From DATCSE01 sp036568605 (GTDB taxonomy: Bacteria; Pseudomonadota; Gammaproteobacteria; Burkholderiales; Burkholderiaceae_C): 43,054 nt of DNA. Below the pieces are notes generated by a model, which saw only the letters and a program-made list of their open reading frames with translations, was not told where the DNA came from and made no database searches. The position numbers and the translations under genes were made by a program. Each line of letters starts with the position of its first letter. Position 1 is the first letter of the stretch. Positions 27,391-34,365 of this stretch are shown piece by piece. The stretch spans positions 1 through 43,054 of the forward strand of contig DATCSE010000102.1 of NCBI GenBank assembly GCA_036568605.1, written 5' to 3'.

Positions 27391-28986
27391 ATGCATCCCG
27401 GACTGTCCCTAGGCTACTGGCTGACGCTGCACGGCCTGGTCACCCTCGTCGCCGTGCTGCTGTACGTGATCACCGCGCACGTGCTGCGGCAGCGCCGCCA
27501 TCCGGCTGCCGCGATCGCCTGGGTGCTGTTCATCCTGCTGATGCCGTACGTCGCGTTGCCGGCGTTCCTGATGTTCGGCTCGCGCAAGCTCGCGCGGCCG
27601 CGGCCGCGCGCGACGCCGGATCCGGATGCGCTCGACGGCGGCGACGGCTCGTGGGCGGTGCAGACCGCGGTCGCGCTGGGCCAGGCCGAGCCCAGCTCGT
27701 ACCAGGAGCTGCACGTGCACGCCGACGGCAAGGAGGCGCTGGACGCGCTGTGGCGCACGATCGCGACTGCCGAGCACACGCTGGACCTGTGCACCTTCAT
27801 CATCGGCCGCGATGCGGTCGGCAAGGCGGTGGTCGAGCGCCTTGCCGCACGGGCGCGCGCCGGGGTGCGGGTGCGCGTGATGATCGACGGCCTGGGCCGC
27901 TGGATGGGCGGCTCGCCGGACCTCGCGCCGCTGCGGGCGGCCGGCGCGCGCGTCATGCTGTTCGTGCCGCCGCTGCGCTCGCCGCTGCGAGGCCGCAGCA
28001 ACCTGCGCGACCACCGCAAGATGCTGATCGCGGATGCCGGCCACGACGGCGCGCAGCTGTGGTGCGGCGGGCGCAACCTCGCGGCCGAGTACTTCGGCGT
28101 GGAGCCCCACCCGCACCGCCATCCGCGAGGCGGCCATCACAAGGCACCAGGCATCGGTCAAGTCCATCTCGACGTCTGGCACGACCTGAGCTTCGATCTG
28201 CGCGGCGCGTTCGTCGACCAGGCGCATGCCCTGTTCGAGCACGACTGGCAGTTCGCGACTGGTCGCAAGGCGCTCGCGCCGCCGCCGCCCTCGAGCGCAC
28301 TGCCCGGCAGCGAAACGTTCGACGCGCTGTTCGCGCGCACAGAGCCGGTACCCGAGCTGTTCGCACAAGCGGCGTCTCGACGTGTCGCCGTCGAGACGAA
28401 CCCGCTCCCCGAGCCCGGCACGGTTCCCGACGGACGCGAAGCGCTCGCGGCGACCAGCGCGCAGCTGATCGCCTCCGGCCCGGACCAGGTCGACGACACC
28501 GTGTACTCGCTGCTCGTCACCGCCGCGTACCGCGCGCACGAGCGGATCGCGCTGGTCACGCCCTACTTCGTGCCCGACGCGGCGCTGCTGCAGGCGCTGT
28601 GCCTCGCGGCGCGGCGCGGCGTGACGGTGGACCTGCTGCTGCCCGCGCGCTCGAACCACCTGATGTCGGACATCGCGCGCACCCGCGCGCTGCGCAGCCT
28701 GCACGCCGCCGGTGGGCGCATCTGGCTCGCGCCGCAGATGCTGCACGCGAAGCTCGCGATCGTCGACCACACGTTCGCGATGGCCGGCTCGGCGAACCTC
28801 GACAGCCGCAGCCTGTTCCTGAACTACGAGCTGATGGTCGCGTTCCACGACCGCCGCGCGATCGCCGCGTTCGTCGCCTGGTTCGAGCGCGAGCACCTCA
28901 GCGCGCGCCAGCACAAGCCCCGGCCGGCGGGGCTGCTGCGCGATATCGGCGAGGGGCTGGTGCTGTGGCTCGGGTTCCAGCTGTAG
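27391..28986 (+). CDS. cls: Cardiolipin synthase (phospholipase D superfamily)
   Basis: A 531-residue membrane-associated enzyme. Two N-terminal helices (WLTLHGLVTLVAVLLYVITA and AIAWVLFILLMPYVALPAFL) match the PLDNc region. Two catalytic HKD motifs are intact: H208-K210-D215 in DHRKMLIAD and H452-K454-D459 in LHAKLAIVDHTFAMAGSANL. The second is followed by the canonical DSRSLFLNYE. The reaction is condensation of phosphatidyl donors into cardiolipin at the inner membrane. Residues about 240-345 form a longer, His- and Pro-containing insert between the two catalytic halves. Confidence 0.9.
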   Translation: MHPGLSLGYWLTLHGLVTLVAVLLYVITAHVLRQRRHPAAAIAWVLFILLMPYVALPAFLMFGSRKLARPRPRATPDPDALDGGDGSWAVQTAVALGQAEPSSYQELHVHADGKEALDALWRTIATAEHTLDLCTFIIGRDAVGKAVVERLAARARAGVRVRVMIDGLGRWMGGSPDLAPLRAAGARVMLFVPPLRSPLRGRSNLRDHRKMLIADAGHDGAQLWCGGRNLAAEYFGVEPHPHRHPRGGHHKAPGIGQVHLDVWHDLSFDLRGAFVDQAHALFEHDWQFATGRKALAPPPPSSALPGSETFDALFARTEPVPELFAQAASRRVAVETNPLPEPGTVPDGREALAATSAQLIASGPDQVDDTVYSLLVTAAYRAHERIALVTPYFVPDAALLQALCLAARRGVTVDLLLPARSNHLMSDIARTRALRSLHAAGGRIWLAPQMLHAKLAIVDHTFAMAGSANLDSRSLFLNYELMVAFHDRRAIAAFVAWFEREHLSARQHKPRPAGLLRDIGEGLVLWLGFQL

Positions 28987-29010
28987 CGCGATGGCCGCGA
29001 GGCCTGCACG

Positions 29011-29310
29011 TCACACGCTAGGCTCGTGCTCTCGGCTGGAGTGCCAGAACGCGACGATGTCGAGATACTCCCCACAGCGCCGGTAGTAGACGAAGTAGCG
29101 CGTTCTGGCCAGGTACAGGCGGCGCGTATCAGGGTCTCGCGCATTCGCCACCAGTGCACCGATCCCCGGTTGCTCGGCAAGCGCTTCAAAGGCACCTCTC
29201 AGGTCTGAACGAATGGCGCCCGGTGCAGCCGGCCGATTCTGGCTCCACCAGCGCGCGGCAGCGTCGATCTGCCGCTCGGCGCGCGGCTTGATGCGAACGA
29301 GCAGCGCCAA
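29011..29310 (-). CDS. ParE/RelE-family toxin of a type II toxin-antitoxin pair
   Basis: A 99-residue basic protein with the ParE/RelE plasmid-stabilisation fold pattern: RIKPRAERQIDAAARWWSQN, AIRSDLRGAFEALAEQPGIG, and the conserved C-terminal RRLYLARTRYFVYYRRCGEY with DIVAFWHSSRE. The ARWWSQNRP segment favours ParE (gyrase-type) over RelE ribosome-dependent RNases, but this is not decisive. It starts 3 bp after the antitoxin stop. Order antitoxin then toxin is the usual one for this family. Confidence 0.88.
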   Translation of the reverse strand: MALLVRIKPRAERQIDAAARWWSQNRPAAPGAIRSDLRGAFEALAEQPGIGALVANARDPDTRRLYLARTRYFVYYRRCGEYLDIVAFWHSSREHEPSV

Positions 29311-29313
29311 GGC

Positions 29314-29535
29314 TCAGCCGTACTTGTGCAACTTCTCGATGAGTTCGTCGGCGGAGATACCTTCTGCGCGATCCGCCTCTTCCAACGCGTCTTCCAGCTC
29401 GGACTGCAATGCAGGCGGCAGATGTACCAGGTCCTCGGCACCCTTGGCCAGGATCGTGACGACGGTCCCGTCAGGCAGGGACGCTCCCTCGAGAACGACC
29501 TTGCCGTCGACCACGGTGCCTGTCACGACTTGCAT
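29314..29535 (-). CDS. Antitoxin of the ParE-type pair
   Basis: A 73-residue acidic protein. The N-terminus (MQVVTGTVVDGKVVLEGASL, PDGTVVTIL) is a short beta-rich, swapped-hairpin-like segment. The C-terminal half (LQSELEDALEEADRAEGISA, DELIEKLHKYG) is helical and acidic, as expected for the toxin-wrapping part. The gene is directly upstream of the toxin and begins 43 bp after the xdhC stop, so its promoter would be in the end of xdhC or the short gap. Confidence 0.85.
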   Translation of the reverse strand: MQVVTGTVVDGKVVLEGASLPDGTVVTILAKGAEDLVHLPPALQSELEDALEEADRAEGISADELIEKLHKYG

Positions 29536-29578
29536 GGCGCGATCGTACTCCGAGGATCGACACGGCCGCCAGTTGTCG

Positions 29579-30580
29579 TCAACCCGCCGGCGACACCGAG
29601 CGTGCCGCTGGCACCGCCGAACCCTCCTTCTTCTGCGTCAACGTGATGCCGTTCTTCACCGCGACGATCTCGGCGACGATGGAGACGGCGATCTCGGCCG
29701 GCGTCTTCGCACCGATGTCCAGCCCGATCGGGCCGTGCAGGCGGTCGATCTCGGCCGGCGACAGGTCGAACATCGCGAGGCGCTCGCGGCGCTTCGCCGT
29801 GTTGCCGCGCGAGCCCAGTGCGCCGATGTAGAACGCCGGTGACTTCAGTGCTTCGAGCAGCACCAGGTCGTCGAGCTTCGGGTCGTGCGTGACCGCGACG
29901 ACCGCGCTGTGCGGGTCGAGCTGCAGCTCGAGCACGAGGTCGTCGGGCATTGCCTTGCTGAAGGTGGTGCCGGGGATGTCCCAGGTCAGGTTGTACTCGT
30001 CGCGCGGGTCGCAGCAGATCACCTCGAAGTCCAGCGCCAGCGCCATCTGCGCGACGGCACGCGAGAGCTGGCCGGCGCCGATGATCAGCAGCCGCCAGCG
30101 CGGCCCGAACAGCGCGCGCAGGCGCTGGCCGTCGAACTCGAACACGTCGCCGCGCGATGCGGCCGCGACCCGTACCTCGCCGGTCGAAAGCTCGAGCGTG
30201 CGTGCGACCAGCTCGTGGCGCGCCGTGCGCTCCAGCACCTCGTCTATCCATGCGACGTCGGCCAGCGGCTCCTGCACCAGCCGCAGGTTGCCGCCGCACG
30301 GCAGGCCGAAGCGTGCCGCTTCTTCCTTCGTGACGCCGTAGGCGATCAGCGATGGATGGTCGACCCGCTCGCCGTGGCGCAACCGGTCGATCAGGTCATC
30401 CTCGACGCAGCCGCCGGAAACCGAGCCGACCACGAGGCCGTCGTCGCGCACGCACAGCAGCGCGCCCGGCGGCCGCGGCGCCGAGCCCCAGGTCTCGATC
30501 ACCGTCACGAGCCACACCTTGTGGCCTTGCACGAACCAGTCGCGCGCCTGCGCGAGCACTTGGAGGTCGAGGCTGTCCAT
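29579..30580 (-). CDS. xdhC: XdhC/CoxI-family molybdoenzyme maturation factor
   Basis: A 333-residue protein from ATG 30580 (AGGGG upstream; GTG 30583 adjoins). The N-terminal XdhC/CoxI segment has VTVIETWGSAPRPPGALLCV, VGSVSGGCVEDDLI and the Cys-containing GLPCGGNLRLVQEPL. The C-terminal Rossmann part has LLIIGAGQLSRAVAQMALAL, FEVICCDPRDEYN and YIGALGSRGNTAKRRERL. The family binds molybdenum cofactor and helps sulfurate and insert it into xanthine-dehydrogenase-type enzymes. It is the last gene of the cox block, 51 bp after coxG, so its client is most likely CoxL. Confidence 0.88.
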   Translation of the reverse strand: MDSLDLQVLAQARDWFVQGHKVWLVTVIETWGSAPRPPGALLCVRDDGLVVGSVSGGCVEDDLIDRLRHGERVDHPSLIAYGVTKEEAARFGLPCGGNLRLVQEPLADVAWIDEVLERTARHELVARTLELSTGEVRVAAASRGDVFEFDGQRLRALFGPRWRLLIIGAGQLSRAVAQMALALDFEVICCDPRDEYNLTWDIPGTTFSKAMPDDLVLELQLDPHSAVVAVTHDPKLDDLVLLEALKSPAFYIGALGSRGNTAKRRERLAMFDLSPAEIDRLHGPIGLDIGAKTPAEIAVSIVAEIVAVKNGITLTQKKEGSAVPAARSVSPAG

Positions 30581-30631
30581 CACTTCCCCTGTCGTTCACT
30601 TCCGCGATCGCTTCACCCCGATCGCCTGTCC

Positions 30632-31219
30632 CTAACGCTTCATCAGCACGTAGATGGCCGCCAGCACCACCACCGCGGCGATCAGCCACCACAGCGTGCT
30701 GACCTTGCCGCCGCGCTCCGGCGCCGCCGCCGCGGGCGGCGCCGTCGTCGTCACGGCGGCCTCGGCCGGTGCGGCAGCGGCCTGCAGCTGCGCTTCGAAG
30801 GCCTTGAAGAAGTCGTCGGTGATCTTGGCGGCGGCCGCGTCGATCAGGCGCGCACCGACCTGCGCCATCTTGCCGCCGACCGTCGCACGCGCCAGGTAGC
30901 TCAGCTTCGTGGCCTGGGCCCCATCGGGCGCGAGCTTCACATCGGCCGAGCCCTTGCCGAATCCTGCAACGCCGCCCTGGCCGTCGAAATTGATCGTATA
31001 GCCGTTCGGCGCGGCGATGTTGGTGAGCTGCAGATTGCCCTTGAAGCGCGCGCTGACAGGGCCGACCTTCACCGCAACGACGGCCGTGTACGCGTCGTCG
31101 CCGGTCTTCTCCAGCGACTCGCAGCCCGCGATGCAGGCCTTCAGGATCGCCGGGTCGTTCAGCGCGGCCCAGGTGGCTTCGACCGGAGCCGGGATCAGAC
31201 GTTCGCCTTGCAGTTCCAT
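30632..31219 (-). CDS. coxG: CoxG-like carbon monoxide dehydrogenase subunit G (SRPBCC fold)
   Basis: A 195-residue protein. Residues 1-145 are the CoxG SRPBCC domain: GERLIPAPVEATWAALNDPA, LKACIAGCESLEKTGDDAYT, VKVGPVSARFKGNLQL, and ATVGGKMAQVGARLIDAAA. An Ala/Pro linker leads to a C-terminal helix (TLWWLIAAVVVLAAIYVLMK), so it is anchored with the domain in the cytoplasm. In Oligotropha-type bacteria CoxG is thought to recruit CO dehydrogenase to the membrane. It follows coxE by 30 bp. Confidence 0.88.
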   Translation of the reverse strand: MELQGERLIPAPVEATWAALNDPAILKACIAGCESLEKTGDDAYTAVVAVKVGPVSARFKGNLQLTNIAAPNGYTINFDGQGGVAGFGKGSADVKLAPDGAQATKLSYLARATVGGKMAQVGARLIDAAAAKITDDFFKAFEAQLQAAAAPAEAAVTTTAPPAAAAPERGGKVSTLWWLIAAVVVLAAIYVLMKR

Positions 31220-31249
31220 GGTGGTGTTGGTTGTTTCTTGATGTTGGGT

Positions 31250-32458
31250 TCAGTTCGGATGCAGCCACAGCGAGGCCGCCGAGACCGGCCGCGACCGCAG
31301 CGCCCGCGCCAGGTCGGCCAGGCTCGCGAGGTTGTGCACCGGCAGGAAACGGTCGACATGCGGCAGCAGCGCGCGCACGCCGGCAGCCCGCGGCTCGAAG
31401 CCGTCGAAGCGCAGCAGCGGGTTCAGCCAGACGATGTCGTGTGCCGAGCGGCGCAGCTGCGCGGCGGCGTGCGCGAGGTCGCCGTGCTCGTCGCGGTCCA
31501 GCCCGTCGGTCATCAGCAGCAGCGCCGCGTTCGAGCCGAGCAGGCGGCGGCCCCAGTGCTGGTTGAACTCGTGCAGGCACGACGCGATCCGCGTGCCGCC
31601 TTTCCAGTCCTGCACCTGGGCGTCGGCGCGCTGCAGCGCGACGTCCGGGTCGCGATGGCGCAGGCTGCGCGTGATGTTGGTCAACCGCGTGCCGAACACC
31701 AGCGTGTGGACCTTCAGGTAGCGCCGCGTCAGCCCGTGCACGTAGTGCAGCAGCAGCCGCGCGTAGCGCTCCATCGAGCCGGAGATGTCGAGCAGCACGA
31801 CCAGCGTCGGCCACTCCTCGCGCGGGCGCGTGTAGGCCGGCGTCAGCGTGTGCGGCGAACGTGCCATGCGCAAGAGCGTGCTGCGCAGGTCCAGCGTGCC
31901 GCGCGCCGCGCGCTCGTGGCGCCGCCGGCGCACGCGCTGCACCGGCAGCGGCAGCTCCTCGGCGAGCTTCTTCGCGAGCTCGAACTCGGCGGTCGTCATC
32001 GTTTCGAAATCGGCGCGCTGCAGCTTCTCGCGGTCGGAATAGGTGACGTTCGCCTCGAACTGGAGCTCGTCCTGCGCGGCCTGGTTCGCGGGGGTCGGCG
32101 GCAATGGGTCGCGCGGCGGAGCCAGCGCCTCGGCGAGCCGGTTGGCGCGCGGCGGCACCGCGCGGTCGCCGCGGCCCTGGACTTTCGGCAACAACAGCAT
32201 CATCAGCTGCTCGAGCAGCTTGGGGTCGCGCCAGAACGCGTCGAACGCGGCGTCGAAGATCGTCTGCTGCTCGTGCCGATCCAGCATCACGGCACTGAGC
32301 GCGGCGTGCACGTCGTCGCGTCGGTCCAACCCGACCGCTTCGATCGCGGCGATCGCGGCCAGCACGCGGTCCGGCCCGACCGGCATGCCGGCGGCGCGCA
32401 GCACGCGCGAGAAGTGGACGATGTTTTCAGTGAACATGGGGCCGCGCACCGCCATCAT
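31250..32458 (-). CDS. coxE: CoxE-like von Willebrand factor A domain protein
   Basis: A 402-residue protein; start ATG 32458 (or 32455, or the Met at FTENIVHF) overlaps the coxD stop. The N-terminal half has FSRVLRAAGMPVGPDRVLAA and FDAAFDAFWRDPKLLEQLMM. The VWA domain has a MIDAS-type motif DISGSM (224-229) and later LLLMTDGLDRDEHGDL. CoxD (AAA+) and CoxE (VWA) pairs act as MoxR-VWA chaperones that mature the [Cu-S-Mo] or related active site. The translational overlap with coxD supports a complex. Confidence 0.88.
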   Translation of the reverse strand: MMAVRGPMFTENIVHFSRVLRAAGMPVGPDRVLAAIAAIEAVGLDRRDDVHAALSAVMLDRHEQQTIFDAAFDAFWRDPKLLEQLMMLLLPKVQGRGDRAVPPRANRLAEALAPPRDPLPPTPANQAAQDELQFEANVTYSDREKLQRADFETMTTAEFELAKKLAEELPLPVQRVRRRRHERAARGTLDLRSTLLRMARSPHTLTPAYTRPREEWPTLVVLLDISGSMERYARLLLHYVHGLTRRYLKVHTLVFGTRLTNITRSLRHRDPDVALQRADAQVQDWKGGTRIASCLHEFNQHWGRRLLGSNAALLLMTDGLDRDEHGDLAHAAAQLRRSAHDIVWLNPLLRFDGFEPRAAGVRALLPHVDRFLPVHNLASLADLARALRSRPVSAASLWLHPN

Positions 32459-33390
32459 TCCAACAGTGCCCTGGCCCTCAGCTCGTCGAGCAGCTTGGCC
32501 GTATCGCCGCTTTGCATGCGGACGATGTCGTCCTGGTACTTCAGCAGCACGCCCAGCGTGTCGTGCACGGTCGCCGGATCGAGGCGGATCGCGTTCAGCG
32601 CGACCAGCGCGTTGGTCCAGTCGATGGTCTCGGCCACGCCGGGCGACTTGAACAGGTCCAGCGTGCGCATGCGCTGCACGAACTCGACGACCTGCACGTA
32701 CAGCCGCTGCGCCGCACCCGGCGCCTTGAGCTTGACGATCTCGAGCTCGCGTTCGACCGACGGGAACTCGACCCAGTGGTACAGGCAGCGCCGCTTCAGC
32801 GCGTCGTGGATCTCGCGGGTGCGGTTGCTCGTGATGATGGTGATCGGCGGCGCGTTGGCCTTGATCGCGCCGAGCTCGGGGATCGTGATCTGGTTCTCCG
32901 CCAGCACCTCGAGCAGGAAGGCGTCGAACGGCTCGTCGGCGCGATCGAGCTCGTCGATCAGCAGCACCGGGCTGTGCGGTTGCGTCAGCGCCTGCAGCAG
33001 CGGGCGCTCGATCAGCATGCTGCGCGCGTAAAGCTGGTGCTGAAGGCGTTCGCGGTCGCCTTCGCCGTGGACGGCATGCGCCGCTTCGGCGAGGCGGATC
33101 TCCAGCATCTGGCGCGCGACGTTCCATTCATAGGCCGTCTGTGCGATGTCCAGCCCCTCGTAGCACTGCACGCGCAACAGCGCGGCGTTCAACGCGGCGG
33201 CCAGCGCCTTCGCGAGCTCGGTCTTGCCGACACCGGGCTCGCCTTCGAGGAACAGCGGGCGCTGCAGCTTCAGGCTCAGGAACAGCGCGGTCGCGAGCCG
33301 GCGGTCGCAGACGTAGTTCTCGGTCGCGAGCAGCGTGACGACGGCGTCGACCGAATCGGGTTGAGGCAGGGGCGAGAGGGGCGCGGTCAT
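32455..33390 (-). CDS. coxD: CoxD-like MoxR-family AAA+ ATPase
   Basis: A 311-residue AAA+ ATPase from ATG 33390. Walker A is GEPGVGKTE (50-58) and Walker B is VLLIDELDRADEPF. Sensor 1 is in ITIITSNRTREIHDAL, followed by an arginine-finger-like RRCLYHWVEFPS. In CO-dehydrogenase operons CoxD helps assemble the active site of CoxL. The frame stays open upstream into the hairpin repeat at 33425-33520, but that extension is repeat-derived and was rejected as the start. Confidence 0.9.
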   Translation of the reverse strand: MTAPLSPLPQPDSVDAVVTLLATENYVCDRRLATALFLSLKLQRPLFLEGEPGVGKTELAKALAAALNAALLRVQCYEGLDIAQTAYEWNVARQMLEIRLAEAAHAVHGEGDRERLQHQLYARSMLIERPLLQALTQPHSPVLLIDELDRADEPFDAFLLEVLAENQITIPELGAIKANAPPITIITSNRTREIHDALKRRCLYHWVEFPSVERELEIVKLKAPGAAQRLYVQVVEFVQRMRTLDLFKSPGVAETIDWTNALVALNAIRLDPATVHDTLGVLLKYQDDIVRMQSGDTAKLLDELRARALLE

Positions 33391-33424
33391 GGAGCCTGCA
33401 TGGTAAGGCGGTGCGGCGCGATGC

Positions 33425-33520
33425 GCCCTCACCCCGGCCCTCTCCCGCCCGCGGGAAAGGGAGAAGAGCCCCACGTCCCCTCTCCCGCGCGCGGGAGAGG
33501 GTCAGGGTGAGGGTGAGGGT
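33425..33520. repeat. CCCTCTCCCGC-type hairpin repeat inside the cox operon
   Basis: About 96 bp with a left arm GCCCTCACCCCGGCCCTCTC and a right arm GCGGGAGAGGGTCAGGGTGA, followed by short GGTGAG iterations. It lies in the 142-bp gap between coxM and coxD and belongs to the same family as the copy at 6534-6629. It may weaken or stabilise the transcript between enzyme and maturation genes. Confidence 0.8.
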
Positions 33521-33532
33521 GGCGCGCCCGTC

Positions 33533-34327
33533 TCAGCGAGCCAGCGCCGCGGCGACCGCGCGCGACGCCATCACGCTGATCATCGCCGCTCGGTATTCGG
33601 CCGAGCCGTGCATGTCGCTGTTGATGTCGGTGGTGGGCATCTTCACGTTCTTCGCGGCCTCGGGCGTGAAGCTCTTGCCGAGCGCCGCTTCGATCTCGGT
33701 GGCGCGGAACACGCTGCTCTTCGCGCCGGTCACCGCGACCCGCACGCCGCCTGCGGTCTGCGCGACGAACACGCCGATCAGCGCGAAGCGCGACGCCGGC
33801 TGCTTGTGCTTGATGTAGGCCGCCTTCTGCGGGACCGGGAAACTGACCGCGGTGATCAGTTCGCCGGGCTGCAGCGCGGTCTCGTACAGGCCGGTGAAGA
33901 ACGCGTCGGCGGGGATCGTGCGCTGGCTGGTCTGGATCGTCGCGTTCAGGCCCAGCACGCCGGCCGGGTAGTCGGCGGCCGGGTCGGCGTTCGCGATCGA
34001 GCCGCCTATCGTGCCCATGTTGCGCACCATCGGGTCGGCGATGCCGCCGGCGAGCTCGGCCAGTGCGGGGATCGCGCGCTTCACGTCGGCCGACATCGCG
34101 ACCGACGCGTGCGTGGCCATCGCGCCGATCACGACATTGCTGCCGTCGACCTTGATGGTCTTCAGCTCGGCGATGCCGCCGAGGTCGACCAGCCGTTCGG
34201 ACTGCGACAGGCGCAGCTTCATCGCCTGGATCAGGCTCTGCCCGCCGGCCAGGAAGCGGGCGTCGCCGCTCAACGCGGCTTTCGCGTCGGCGGCGCTGCC
34301 GGGGCGTTGATAGTCGAATGCGTACAT
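33533..34327 (-). CDS. coxM: CO dehydrogenase-type medium subunit (FAD-binding, CoxM-like)
   Basis: A 264-residue FAD subunit from ATG 34327 with AGGAG at 7 nt. It has the FAD-binding motif ARFLAGGQSLIQAMKLRL and the second motif MVRNMGTIGGSIANADPAAD of xanthine-dehydrogenase-type flavoproteins. The C-terminal CO_deh_flav_C domain follows (about residues 160-264). It passes electrons from the 2Fe-2S subunit to the acceptor. It is third in the order S-L-M. Confidence 0.92.
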   Translation of the reverse strand: MYAFDYQRPGSAADAKAALSGDARFLAGGQSLIQAMKLRLSQSERLVDLGGIAELKTIKVDGSNVVIGAMATHASVAMSADVKRAIPALAELAGGIADPMVRNMGTIGGSIANADPAADYPAGVLGLNATIQTSQRTIPADAFFTGLYETALQPGELITAVSFPVPQKAAYIKHKQPASRFALIGVFVAQTAGGVRVAVTGAKSSVFRATEIEAALGKSFTPEAAKNVKMPTTDINSDMHGSAEYRAAMISVMASRAVAAALAR

Positions 34328-34365
34328 GCTGTGCTCCTGATGTTTCGTGGAATCAGCTCAGGCCA

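Noticed and set aside
33391..33474. Longer N-terminus for CoxD
   Set aside because: The extra residues come from the hairpin repeat, and MoxR proteins normally begin near the chosen ATG.
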